Assembly (NCBI RefSeq): GCF_000151315.2
Contig: NW_011887300.1
Span: 871,310-935,309 of the forward strand
Source: Capsaspora owczarzaki ATCC 30864
Lineage: Eukaryota > Opisthokonta > Filasterea
DNA length: 64,000 nucleotides
Reading direction: 5' to 3'
Shown piece after piece: positions 44,921 to 54,599 of this stretch. Both the position numbers and the translations under genes were made by a program. The notes below the pieces were generated by a model that was given only the letters and a program-made list of their open reading frames with translations, ran no database searches and had not been told where the DNA came from. Position 1 is the first letter of the stretch; each line of letters begins with the position of its first letter.

Positions 44921-47900
44921 ATGAAGCCAAGCAACTCGCTTTTGGCCATTGTGGCTCTGCTGGCCCTCTTTGCGTCCATGGGCAACGCCGACAACTTCTG
45001 CAGCATTTGCGACTGGACTTGCACTAATGTCGCGCTGTGTGCCGCGAACATGACAACGGTGCCGACAACGTTTCCGCCATACGACCCTGATACCGGGATT
45101 GGCTATGATTCTGGCTACCTGTACGAGTTGCCTGTGTTTGTCCTATTTCTTGCTTCCAGCGATATCGCAGTCCGCTCATCATCCGCTTTGCGAGTCTGCT
45201 GCTACAGATCCTTGTCGCAAACGAAAATTACAACCATCCCTGCCAACGCATTCGCCTCAATCGCCGACACTCTGACTTACTTGTACGTGACTGCAGCCTC
45301 CAGGTCAGCTGAAAAGAATACCGCGCTGAACTTCGTTTGACCCATTCGCCTCGTAGGGATGTGTCGGATATGGCACTTGAATCGATCGACCCACAGGCGT
45401 TCGCTGGCTTGACACGTCTCCAAATCCTGTATGTGCCGAGTACTTGACTATGTGCACCATCGTTGTCGCCACGTGCATGAACGGTTGCCAGTTTTGTTTG
45501 CTCATTGTGAGTTTGTGTTTTTCTTTTGAGCAAGACTACCGAGGCATAATCCGCTTCTTTCAACCTTGCCAGCCAATGTCTTTTCCGGTTTGACTGCACT
45601 GACCACGCTGTAAGCATGCAAATTGCACTGCCACCGCTTTTCATCGATGAAGAAGGTCGTGTGTCTTGCTTGTTTCGCTCAATGAGGGCTTTTTGTTTTC
45701 GATTTGACTTGCCTTGTTGAGCAGAGATTTGTCGTACACTTCGCTTTCAAGCTGGCCCGCCAATTTCTTGACCGGTTTGACTGCACTGACCACGCTGTAA
45801 GCATGCAAATGGCCGTGCTATCGCGTGTCCTTGGTGTTTCCACGTTACTAACTGCGAACGACTCGTTTTTGTCATACAGCACACTTTCGAGCACCCAAAT
45901 CACAGCTCTGCCCAGCAATGCATTTGCTGGACTTGGCAACCTGCAGGCACTGTAAGCATGAGGAGCCTGGGTCTCTGGTTTATTCAATCCAGTGCTCACA
46001 TTTGTTCCTTTGTTCTGGAACAAAGTTACCTTACGGACATGCCTATCACTGTCCTCGATCAAAACGTGTTCGACCCCGTTCCTCTCTTGACAACCCTGTT
46101 CGTCATCACCCTCTAGCTGCGATTGCTGCACCTTGCTGCTCACATCTACAAATGCACTCGCGATCGTGCAGGTATCTTCGGCCCCGATCTCCGTATTTCC
46201 CCGTTTGAGCCCTCTTTCTCATCTGACGGCGTTGTACGTTTGCCATTGTCTGGCCAACTCGGAGAATGAGCTTGAAATCGCTTTGTGACCTTGCAGCAGG
46301 CTGCTGGTCATCACTGATTTGTTTTCGCTCGCTATCTCTCTCTCTCTCTCGCTTCCACCACTCAGGATTTTGAGCTCTCCTTCTCTCACGACCATTCCGG
46401 ATTCTGCATTGGCGACTTTGACCTCACTTCAGATCTTGTAAGTTTGAAGTTGCGTGCCTTGGTGCGATTCGAGCTGACCCGGGTTGATTTACGTCTGGGT
46501 ATCCTGCTGCCAGCGAGATGGGACTTCCGTTGGCCAGCCTCACCGCCAGCATGCTTGAGGGACCTGCTTCCTCCCTCACAGCCCTGTAAGTCTGTGATAC
46601 AGTGTTCACGAGCGTTGTAGTGGTACCAACCTGATTTGAATGCTCAGGGGTGTCACCGTCGCGAGCTCCCTCACAGCCGTCCCTGTCGAAGTCTTGGCGA
46701 CACTTACTTCGTTGCAGCGCCTGTGAGTCGTCAGATCCTCGTCGTGCACTCTTCATCGATAGCCTACCTCACTTTTCGTCCATTGTTTCAGTTACTGGAG
46801 GGATCCTGCATTCACCAGCATCCCAGATCATGCCTTTAGCTCTCTTACCAACCTGCAGATGCTGTAATGCACTCCGAGGATGTGGAGAACTGCATACCCA
46901 ACACTGTCTTGCGCTGCACTTGCTTATTGATGGAGGCCGCATTAGGGATCTGAACGGCGGCCAGATGACCTCCATTTCACCCAGCGCTTTGCAAGGACTC
47001 TCTAGTTTGACATATCTGTCAGTACTTTTGGTTTAGAACGTCTGGTGCAATGTGGAAGCGATCACATCGACTGGTTTAGAACGTCTGGTGCAATGTGGAA
47101 GCGATCACATCGACTGCTTGGAACTTGCTGGCTAACTCGGTTTCATGCAAAATGACTTTGTCACATGGCAGGAATCTCGCGCTCAACTACAAGCTGACCA
47201 GCCTTCCTGCCACGTTACTCCAGGGCACTCAACTGAAATTCCTGTATGTCTCAACAGAATGCGGGGCCACACGTTACAGGCAGATGCTCATTCGTCCGCT
47301 TTTTTCAGCTATGCCTCCAACATGGGCAGCACCTTCCAACTTCCCCCTGGACTGTTCAAGACTCTCACTATGACTCACGTCTCAATTGCCGGTCGTGTTG
47401 TGGATGGCATCACGAGAGGGCAGCCCAGCACCTATTTCACCCCCCCCTAACAGTTATGCTGGTAAGTCCTCCTTGGTTGATGTCCCCAGAATGCTGAAAT
47501 AGGCTCGTTAACTGCATTCGTTGGTCTGCGCCAGCATGCGATGGCCAGTGCGACACTTGCTTTGCGGCTGGAAATGCTTCGTGTTGCATGGCAAATTGCT
47601 TGTACTGCAACACAACCTCCACCTGCCAGTACTGCTACACTGGCTACGCCATGGTAGGTGGTGTCTGCGTGGAGGCATACACGAGCATTTCCACGATATC
47701 TGTCATGTCCGTCGAGTCCGTCATGTCCGTCGAGTCCGTCATGTCCGTCGAGTCCGTCATGTCGGTCTCCGCCGCTTCTGCTGCATCTGTGGTTAAAGCT
47801 GTCTCGGATGCATCAATTGCCTCGGACGCATCAATCGCCTCGGATGCGTCGTTCGCAGCGTCGACTTCCAGAGCATTCGTCGCTTCGATCGAAGCTGCCG

Positions 47901-48370
47901 CCGACGATAGCTCCAACACGGTGCCCATTGCGGTAGGTGCCACGGTCGGTGGTCTCGCCTTCATTGCACTGGTTGCGACAATCATCCTCCTCCGTCGTCG
48001 TCGAAGCGCCAAATCTTCCTCTGGCAGAATTCTCGAGTCTCATAGCTCGCAGAGCCAAGTGAACAACATGCTGTACTCGAGCACTGAACCTCGAAAGGCC
48101 AAGGGCAACCCGAGCAATGTCGAAACAGAGCATCCGTACGAAGCATTGAGCGCAAACAAAGGGCTCAGCAACCCCGTGTATGAGTCCATCGGCACTCATC
48201 AACCGTCTACTGCGGATGTGCTGTACGAAAATGCGCGCAAGGATGTCCAAACCGATGGCTCGAGCGTGACCTACGCGGACACTTTGGACCTGGCTTCCAG
48301 GAATGCTGCTCAGCCGCTTTCGGCCTCAACGGTCGAGTACGCCTCCATTTCGGGCACCGTGTCCAATTGA
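44921..48370 (+). CDS. LRR receptor-like type I membrane protein with Tyr-rich cytoplasmic tail, about 16 exons
   Basis: Exons: 44921-45120, 45208-45282, 45357-45428, 45535-45609, 45725-45796, 45880-45951, 46026-46097, (46162-46233, boundary uncertain), 46366-46437, 46514-46585, 46648-46722, 46792-46863, 46946-47017, 47172-47243, 47309-47461, 47535-48370. A signal peptide (LLAIVALLALFASMGNA) precedes a Cys cap (FCSICDWTCTNVALC). About thirteen 72/75-nt exons then each encode one 24-25-residue LRR (LSLSQTKITTIPANAFASIADTLTYL type). A CxxC-rich module, Ser/Val repeats (VMSVES), a TM helix (IAVGATVGGLAFIALVATIILL), RRRR and a ~120-residue tail with six Tyr follow. Tail motifs include LYENA (YxN, Grb2-SH2 type) and VEYASI (ITIM-like). 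No kinase domain. Inferred role: surface recognition coupled to tyrosine kinases and SH2 proteins. A C8 run at 47440-47447 breaks the frame by one base before the last exon. Confidence 0.85.
45585..45810 (+). repeat. Recent duplication spanning an LRR exon end and its donor
   Basis: 39 identical bases occur at 45585-45623 and 45772-45810, covering the end of one LRR exon, its GTAAGC donor and the start of the intron. Upstream exon sequence is also similar (CCAGCCAATGTC against CCCGCCAATTTC). This is a direct trace of exon duplication building the LRR array. Confidence 0.9.
47029..47114 (+). repeat. Perfect 43-bp tandem duplication inside an intron
   Basis: Units 47029-47071 and 47072-47114 are identical. 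They lie in the intron between LRR exons 46946-47017 and 47172-47243. The unit length equals that of the unrelated duplication at 25068-25153. Confidence 0.95.
47703..47756 (+). repeat. Coding 18-bp tandem repeat (VMSVES stalk)
   Basis: Three perfect 18-nt units encode VMSVES, followed by diverged Ser/Ala repeats up to the TM helix. Similar in composition and position to the stalk of the beta-helix protein at 27460-27822. Confidence 0.9.
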
Positions 48371-48904
48371 TTGACCCGGGGATTTCTTGCTGCTTGCTTC
48401 CCTCCTTTCCTTCGTTCGAGGCGAGCCGACTTTGTTGGGGCGGGTGTCCTTCGTTTGACGTTCTCGTCCCTCTCTGCATGTTTTTCTTCAAGTATTGACA
48501 TTCTGTTCTTTTGTTCTGGCTTTTTTTGAACCCATTGTCATTGTGGATGTGATTGGCTAGTTGGCCTGTTGTTTTGTCTGCGCTTCCAAAGGACAAGTGG
48601 GTTTTTCTTTTCTCTTTCGTTTTTCCATTCGGATCATTCCCTAGACCGACCCTCGCCTTTTGCAATGCACTTTTCCTGGTCAAGAGGAAGGGTCCTGCCA
48701 GCTTTGTTTGGTGCCAGCGGCCACCTTGGTAACAGTGTCACGGTGGTTTGCAAAATCGATTTTGCCAACCAAAGTGAAAGCGCTTCTCAGATGATTGCCT
48801 GGTCTCGACAGTTACCAACAAACAAGGTTGCTCCCATCTCTGAACCTCCCAGCTCACTTTTCATTTCAATTCCGCTTTCTCGAAGGGATTTGCACACAAA
48901 AATA
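48371..48904. other. Intergenic region
   Basis: 3' flank of the LRR receptor gene and promoter of NIPSNAP. T-rich around 48480-48630. An open frame without Met continues upstream of the NIPSNAP start but does not look coding. No gene seen. Confidence 0.5.
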
Positions 48905-50370
48905 ATGCTGGTTGCCTCAGCGTTTCGCCAATCTGCGATTCTGAAATCTGCCATCGCTGGCTGTTCGCAGTCGCTCCGCTTCTGGTCGGCGCAATCCCAC
49001 CCCACTCCAACCCCCATCTCAACGACAAGGACCACGGCAACGGCAACGGCAACTTCAACGGCAGCTGCTTCATCGACCGGGGCTGCTGCGACTGGATCCA
49101 ATCCGACCAAGCCGGGTTTGGATGCGACAACTACGTCCGACAGCGCTCCTCCTTCTCCTCCTTCTCCTCTGCCAAACAAGTCCCTCATCAACCGCATCAT
49201 CTACGGCGATCCTGCAACGTCGTCCAACAGCGATGCAACGCAGCCAGCAGAGTCCCACAGCAAACTCGTCGGCGCCAACCAGCTTTACGAGATGCACTGT
49301 GCGTCATCAGCCCCCATACGAAATTTTGCTCTCAAAACCAGTGCGCAATGTCGAACTCACTGATGATGCTTCTACATTGGAAACACAATCATGATACACA
49401 CAGTTCACCATGTCAAGCCCGATCGCTGGAACGAGTATATGGATTTGACGTAAGTACTCAATAGGTCGAAATTGTCGACCATCGCTGGTTTTCTGAGATT
49501 TGCCAAGGAAAAACGACGAAAACATCCTCAATTCGTTCCGGTTGAATGATCGTTGTGCGATGCCTGCGAAACAACAACAACAAACAACAGATCGCAGTAT
49601 GTGCCAAAGCTGTTGGCAAGCCCCGACTTCAAGGGTCGAATGACTGGCAGCTGGACCACCGCGATTGGCGATCCCGAGCAAGCACGTAAGAATCCCTGCT
49701 GGAACAATGTATTGGTACATCACTTTGCGAACTTGACTCACCTCCACCAAACTCTCGGATCAAACGAAACGAAATCTCGTGTAGTCACTATTTACGAGTA
49801 CGACGGATTTGCGGCGCAGCGAGACACGAGCCTGGCTCTTGCGAGAAATCCCGCGCATGCAGCGTACACGACACAGCTGAGATCGACCCTGCGTTCGCGT
49901 CATGTCAATGTCGTGTTGCGATTCCAGTTCTGGCAGCTAGACCCATCGCCCATGACTCCAGGATCGCTTTACGAACTGCGGTCGTACATTCTGCATCCCG
50001 GAAAGCTGCTCGAGTGGGAGCAACGATGGCGCCGGGGCCTCGAGTGCCGCCGCCAATTCTGCCAGCCTGTTGGAGCGTGGTTTAGCCATGTCGGCGATCT
50101 CAACAAGGTGTACCATCTTTGGCTCTATGCTGATCTCGAAAAGCGCAAGCAGACTCGTGAAGCTGCCTGGCAAGTGGATGGTTGGGCACAGACAGTTTAC
50201 AACACCGGTACGTTTTGTTGGTGAAGCATGCTCCGTAGTCCGCTGTGATGGCAATCGCTCATCGCATTGCGTCAAATAATTTGTTTGGCTCTTTGAAAAC
50301 GCCAGTGCCTTTGATTCAGCACATGGACTGCACCATCATGTATCCGCGCGAGTTCTCGCCGCTCAAGTGA
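48905..50370 (+). CDS. NIPSNAP: NIPSNAP family mitochondrial protein, 5 exons
   Basis: Exons: 48905-49298, 49404-49449, 49591-49685, 49785-50207, 50306-50370; 340 aa. The N-terminus MLVASAFRQSAILKSAIAG is a typical mitochondrial presequence, followed by a Thr/Ala/Ser/Pro-rich linker of about 70 residues not usual in animal NIPSNAPs. The two ferredoxin-like NIPSNAP repeats follow: LYEMH...VKPDRWNEYM...GSWTTAIGDPEQA with YEYDGF, and LYELRSYILHPGKLLEWEQRW...VYHLWLYADL...TREAAW. The conserved C-terminus VPLIQHMDCTIMYPREFSPLK closes the protein. In animals NIPSNAP1/2 are matrix proteins exposed on damaged mitochondria as mitophagy signals; whether that applies here is unknown. Confidence 0.92.
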
Positions 50371-51270
50371 GGCTACACACGTTGTTCGACAGCTTGGTGG
50401 TGGTGCACCTGGTCGCTTTGTTGATGTCGTTTTGCGTCGTTGATGTTGGTTGTCAACGCTGTTGTTTGTTGGTTTCCATGATAAACTTTGTCTCGGCGAA
50501 TCATCGCGCCTTTAATGTTTCCAGCTTTACTGATTAGGTCTTTGGATGGTGCGAACCGTCTCTCAACAGAGCATGATATAGGCATACGATACACACGAGC
50601 AATGAAGCGCGGTGTTGGTGCAGGCGATTCCGAGATTCCCGCAGCAAAATTGAACACTTCTCTCGCCCTCCCCAAACTGCCGCAAGCCCCCTCGCTCGAG
50701 TGCCATTTATTCGTCATGCTTTCACTTGCGCTCGTGTTGGCGTCATGGCCAAGTACCCATCTTGGAGGGATGGGGGATGACGCTTTACTTTGGTGCATGA
50801 TGCAATTCTTTTGTTTAAATTCGTCCTGATCCAGCACCAACTTGAAACTCACTCTTCTTTCATTCGACTGCCTCTGTTTCACGGCAAACCTTTCAATTCT
50901 TTTCGTTTTTGCAACAGACCATCGCCCCTTTTTCTTGTAAGTGTAATCATGTTGTTGTTGGAGCTGTTGTGCATCGCGTCACAGTTTCAAGTCTTGGCTC
51001 GAGCATCTCGCGTTTTTCTTTTCCTCCAACCAAAGCGACTCTTTTTTCCTTGGGATCAATTGTCTCCCCTAATTCAAACATTGACGATGCGATTGAGAGG
51101 CAGAAGAGCACACGAAACCATCCGTCGTCTCGCTCCTTCCATTCCCTGCCCCTCTTCAACATGAAACTTCTCGTTAAAGCCATACGCTCACAAGTTCGAC
51201 TCTCTCCTCACTCTCTCCAATCACAATCTCAGGAAACTTTGTTGATTGGTTGATTTCGCTCAACCCTTCC
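50371..51270. other. Intergenic region
   Basis: 900 bp between NIPSNAP and the VWA gene, same direction. A TTGTAAGTG donor-like site near 50936 and a CAATCTCAG acceptor-like site near 51231 could delimit an intron in the 5' UTR of the VWA gene. No gene recognised. Confidence 0.45.
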
Positions 51271-54200
51271 ATGACGATCATTCGCGAAGAAAACGCTGAT
51301 GCTTCGGCAGCAAGTTTGCCTCAAGCCGCAGCATCGCCACGTGCCGCTTCAAGTACAAGATCTGCTTCATCCGCTTCAAGTACCAGTGGCGCATCATCGC
51401 CACTCGCGACTTCGAGTGCAAGTGCTGCTTCATCCGCTTCTACCAGTCGAGCTCCTGCGGCCGCTTCAGCGCTGGCCTCGGATTCAAGAGATCCACTTGA
51501 ACGCTGCACATTGACCCGATTTGGTCCAAGCAAGGCCTTGCTGAGCATCCAGTTCCCTGTCAACACGATCGGGGCTCCCAAGGTGCAATCCAAGTGCATC
51601 ATTGTGATTGACAAGTCCGGTTCCATGTCCGGCTCGCCCATCAAGGCTGTCGCGTCCGTTCTCGCTTATGTTGCCAAGCAGGGCGCCGATCCCACAGTCA
51701 TCACGTTTGACACTCGCGCGGAGACCAGCACCCTATCCAACGTGCTGCCCAACCTCCAAGCGGGCGGTGGCACGAGCTTTTGCGCCGCTCTGAACGCCAT
51801 TTCGAACGCCTGCATGCCACACAAGGGAACCATCTCGGTGGTGTTCATGACGGATGGCCAGGACACCGACATGAGCTCCCTTCCTGCTGCCAAGGCCAAC
51901 TTCCAGCGCATGGTCAAGTCTTCCCCGGATCGATCCGTCGTTGTCTCGACAGTGGGATTCGGTGGTGAAGCCAACCTTGCTTTCTTGCGAGAGCTCTCCG
52001 AGATTGGCACTGCTCCGGGCTACGCCCGCTTTGCCGAGACTGGCGACAACTCGGCGGCCCTGTACGAGAAGCTGGTTGATCTCTTCGATGTCATGGGCAA
52101 TCTCACTGGCATCACGCTCAGTGCGCCTGGACCCATCGATGGCCTCAAGACGGCTGCTGGCGTGACCTTGCAAAAGGTGCTCGTGCGCGACCAGAGCGGC
52201 TCGGTGGAGACTTTGGAAAACGAGGTCAGCGTTGCCACCTGCGACCTTTGGTTGACTCGGGAGCAGCTGGTTGGCTTGGCGGGAGAAGAGCCAAGCCAGG
52301 ACGCCTCCGCTGCTGCTGTGCCCAACTTGACCATCATGACCGAGGCCGGTATGAACATTACCTTGCCAGTGATCGAGACCACCCCGACCTCGGCGGCCCG
52401 TCTGCGTGAGTTGGAAACGCGCATGCCGACGTCGCTCGATGAGGTCAAGTCGATCGTCGCAGAACTCGGCGGCGTGGACATCTTTTCCCGCCGCTTCACC
52501 ATGGTCGAGCGCGGAGAGCTACTCGCTCAGCGGCAGCTTGTGATGGAGCGTCTGACCGAGTACTCGCGTGTGCTGGCCGAAAAGTGCATTAGCGAACAGG
52601 TGCGAGATGCAAAGCTGCGCGATCTCAACCACGACTTTCGCTTTTCCAAGGCCCGACGCCAGCGCAAGATGCACGAGCGTGCAAGTCTCAATGCAGGCCG
52701 CGCAGAGGGCATCTCATCGGGCGTGAACAAGCTGGCGTTTGATCCGGATCAGGACTTGGCGGGCGTCGACCTCGAGAACTTTGTGTGCGATGTCAGTCAG
52801 CTCGATTTGAGAGAAGTCATGACCGACAGTCCCGATGACGTCCTTGGATTTGGTCTGCGTGTTGCGCGCCAAGAGTACGTGATTGACGCACCTTCGACGA
52901 TTGCCGTGGACGGGATTTCGAGCACGCTGCTGAGTCGCTCCTCCTTTGAGCAGGCCGTGCTGTACGCTGTCGAGCAGCACGGGCTTGAGCAGGCCCAAGG
53001 AAACTTTGCCGGCAATGGCGGCTGCGCTCTTGTCGGACGGGCACGCGAGCCCATCAACGCATTCCTGCCCTTGTACATTTGCCCGGCGCACGCGGAGCGT
53101 GTTATTGCCGTGATTGAACCACTCCTCGGCTACATGTTCACCCTGTCTCCATTTGGCTACGACCGCAACCAACGCGCTGGCCTGTTTGCCGTGCTCGGTG
53201 GTATCTTGCACCGGCTGCCATCCCCGATGAACGATCGAGCGCGCCTCATTCTCAACGAGTTTGCCCGTCTGTGCGCTACTGTTGCCACGCTGCGAGACAC
53301 CATGCACGTCATCCCGCTGGACTATGTCCAGCAGTTTTCGACCAACTATACCATGCGGACCAAGGCAGAGACTGCCAACTTGCTAACTGTGATTGGCCAC
53401 GCCTTTGCTACCACCATGGACTCTGCCCCAGAGGACAAGGCAAGGGTGTTTGCTGAGCTGCTTCCTGCCTTCTACGAGGAGGCCATGCATCGCAAGATGA
53501 TGCACGCCTACGCGGGCGATCGCGACGCTGCTCTCGAGCGCGTGATGCAGCTTGTGCTTGCTCCAGCATCCGAGCGCAATGCGCTCGCCGAAAGTTCCTC
53601 TGCCGGTCCGGCAGACGACGACGAGGATGCCAAGTTTGCCTCATACTTTAGAGCTCTGACAACTGCCCGTGCCAGCGTTCCAACCATCGCGCCAGTCATT
53701 GGCATCGAGGAGGAGCAGTTTGTGCCTCGCGGTGTGGCCACCCTCGAGCAGGCGAACGAGGCTCTCGACTGGATCTTGCACGAGTTTGAGCCCGCCTTTG
53801 TTACCGATGTTTACCGCAAGCTCGGCATGCCCAGCGAGTTGGAGCGCCAGGTGAAGCGCGCCGCTGCGGTGCAGTCGCTGCGCTTTGTCAGCTCGTCGTC
53901 AGTTCGCTCTGCAACCGAACGAGTGTACAACGTGATGACGCAGCATGATTCCATTATCGCGGACGCCGCCAAGCATTGCAACCTGGTTTTGAGCCAGCGG
54001 CACCAGGCGAACGCCGGGAACGCCGGGAACGCGCAGATTGTTGCCAACATTGTCGACACGTACGACATGGACGCGTTTGCAGGCAAGATGCGCGTCTACT
54101 GCCCTGCACGAACGAATGCAATCTTTGACGCTGTGCTTGCCGGACTGCTTCGTACGCGCCATGCTGCAGCGCTTGAGGCACTGCTGCGCAACGAGGTGGA

Positions 54201-54459
54201 TGGTCGCGAACTGTATGCCATTTCGTACGTGTTTAGCCCCTCTGCTCGCGTCATTCAAGGCATGCGCCTTGTTCTCGGGAGCAGCTTGGTTGACCACATT
54301 GAGGCAAAGTTCAAGGGCACTCGTAGCGTTGGCCATCTGTACCGCGAGTCCGATTTGCCCAACCGTCACGGCCATTGCAACTCCAACCCCTGGTTGCTGC
54401 TCAGCCACACCTTCACAGGCTACGAGTGCATGCGAAGCGAGGAGCCTTTGCTGAACTAG
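51271..54459 (+). CDS. Large von Willebrand factor A-domain protein, single exon
   Basis: One frame of 1,062 codons from ATG 51271. The first ~75 residues are Ser/Ala-rich. A VWA domain follows (about residues 110-270): IVIDKSGSMSG supplies the DxSxS MIDAS motif, GGGTSF the MIDAS Thr, and VVFMTDGQDT the MIDAS Asp. No signal peptide or TM helix is visible, so it is probably intracellular. The remaining ~780 residues are mainly helical, hydrophilic and unfamiliar, with a basic segment (about 470-500, KARRQRKMHERA), an Asp-rich patch (PADDDEDAKFA) and a conserved-looking C-terminus with HCNSNPWLLLSHTF. Intracellular VWA proteins usually act in multiprotein complexes (proteasome, transcription, trafficking); no specific function can be given. 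It is unusual here for lacking introns over 3 kb. Confidence 0.85.
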   Translation: MTIIREENADASAASLPQAAASPRAASSTRSASSASSTSGASSPLATSSASAASSASTSRAPAAASALASDSRDPLERCTLTRFGPSKALLSIQFPVNTIGAPKVQSKCIIVIDKSGSMSGSPIKAVASVLAYVAKQGADPTVITFDTRAETSTLSNVLPNLQAGGGTSFCAALNAISNACMPHKGTISVVFMTDGQDTDMSSLPAAKANFQRMVKSSPDRSVVVSTVGFGGEANLAFLRELSEIGTAPGYARFAETGDNSAALYEKLVDLFDVMGNLTGITLSAPGPIDGLKTAAGVTLQKVLVRDQSGSVETLENEVSVATCDLWLTREQLVGLAGEEPSQDASAAAVPNLTIMTEAGMNITLPVIETTPTSAARLRELETRMPTSLDEVKSIVAELGGVDIFSRRFTMVERGELLAQRQLVMERLTEYSRVLAEKCISEQVRDAKLRDLNHDFRFSKARRQRKMHERASLNAGRAEGISSGVNKLAFDPDQDLAGVDLENFVCDVSQLDLREVMTDSPDDVLGFGLRVARQEYVIDAPSTIAVDGISSTLLSRSSFEQAVLYAVEQHGLEQAQGNFAGNGGCALVGRAREPINAFLPLYICPAHAERVIAVIEPLLGYMFTLSPFGYDRNQRAGLFAVLGGILHRLPSPMNDRARLILNEFARLCATVATLRDTMHVIPLDYVQQFSTNYTMRTKAETANLLTVIGHAFATTMDSAPEDKARVFAELLPAFYEEAMHRKMMHAYAGDRDAALERVMQLVLAPASERNALAESSSAGPADDDEDAKFASYFRALTTARASVPTIAPVIGIEEEQFVPRGVATLEQANEALDWILHEFEPAFVTDVYRKLGMPSELERQVKRAAAVQSLRFVSSSSVRSATERVYNVMTQHDSIIADAAKHCNLVLSQRHQANAGNAGNAQIVANIVDTYDMDAFAGKMRVYCPARTNAIFDAVLAGLLRTRHAAALEALLRNEVDGRELYAISYVFSPSARVIQGMRLVLGSSLVDHIEAKFKGTRSVGHLYRESDLPNRHGHCNSNPWLLLSHTFTGYECMRSEEPLLN

Positions 54460-54599
54460 AGTTAATGATGGCGGGTTTTCAAAGGTGAGCGTGATGATTG
54501 GGGGGGGGGGAAATTTCAGTGTTTGCAACAATTTCGTGTGTGAATGTCAAAGTTTTGTTCTTCCAAAAAATACACGTGTTGATCCTGGCAATCAATCAA

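Noticed and set aside
48569-48904. N-terminal extension of NIPSNAP upstream of 48905
   Set aside because: The open frame has T-rich low-quality composition, and the Met at 48905 begins a clear mitochondrial presequence.
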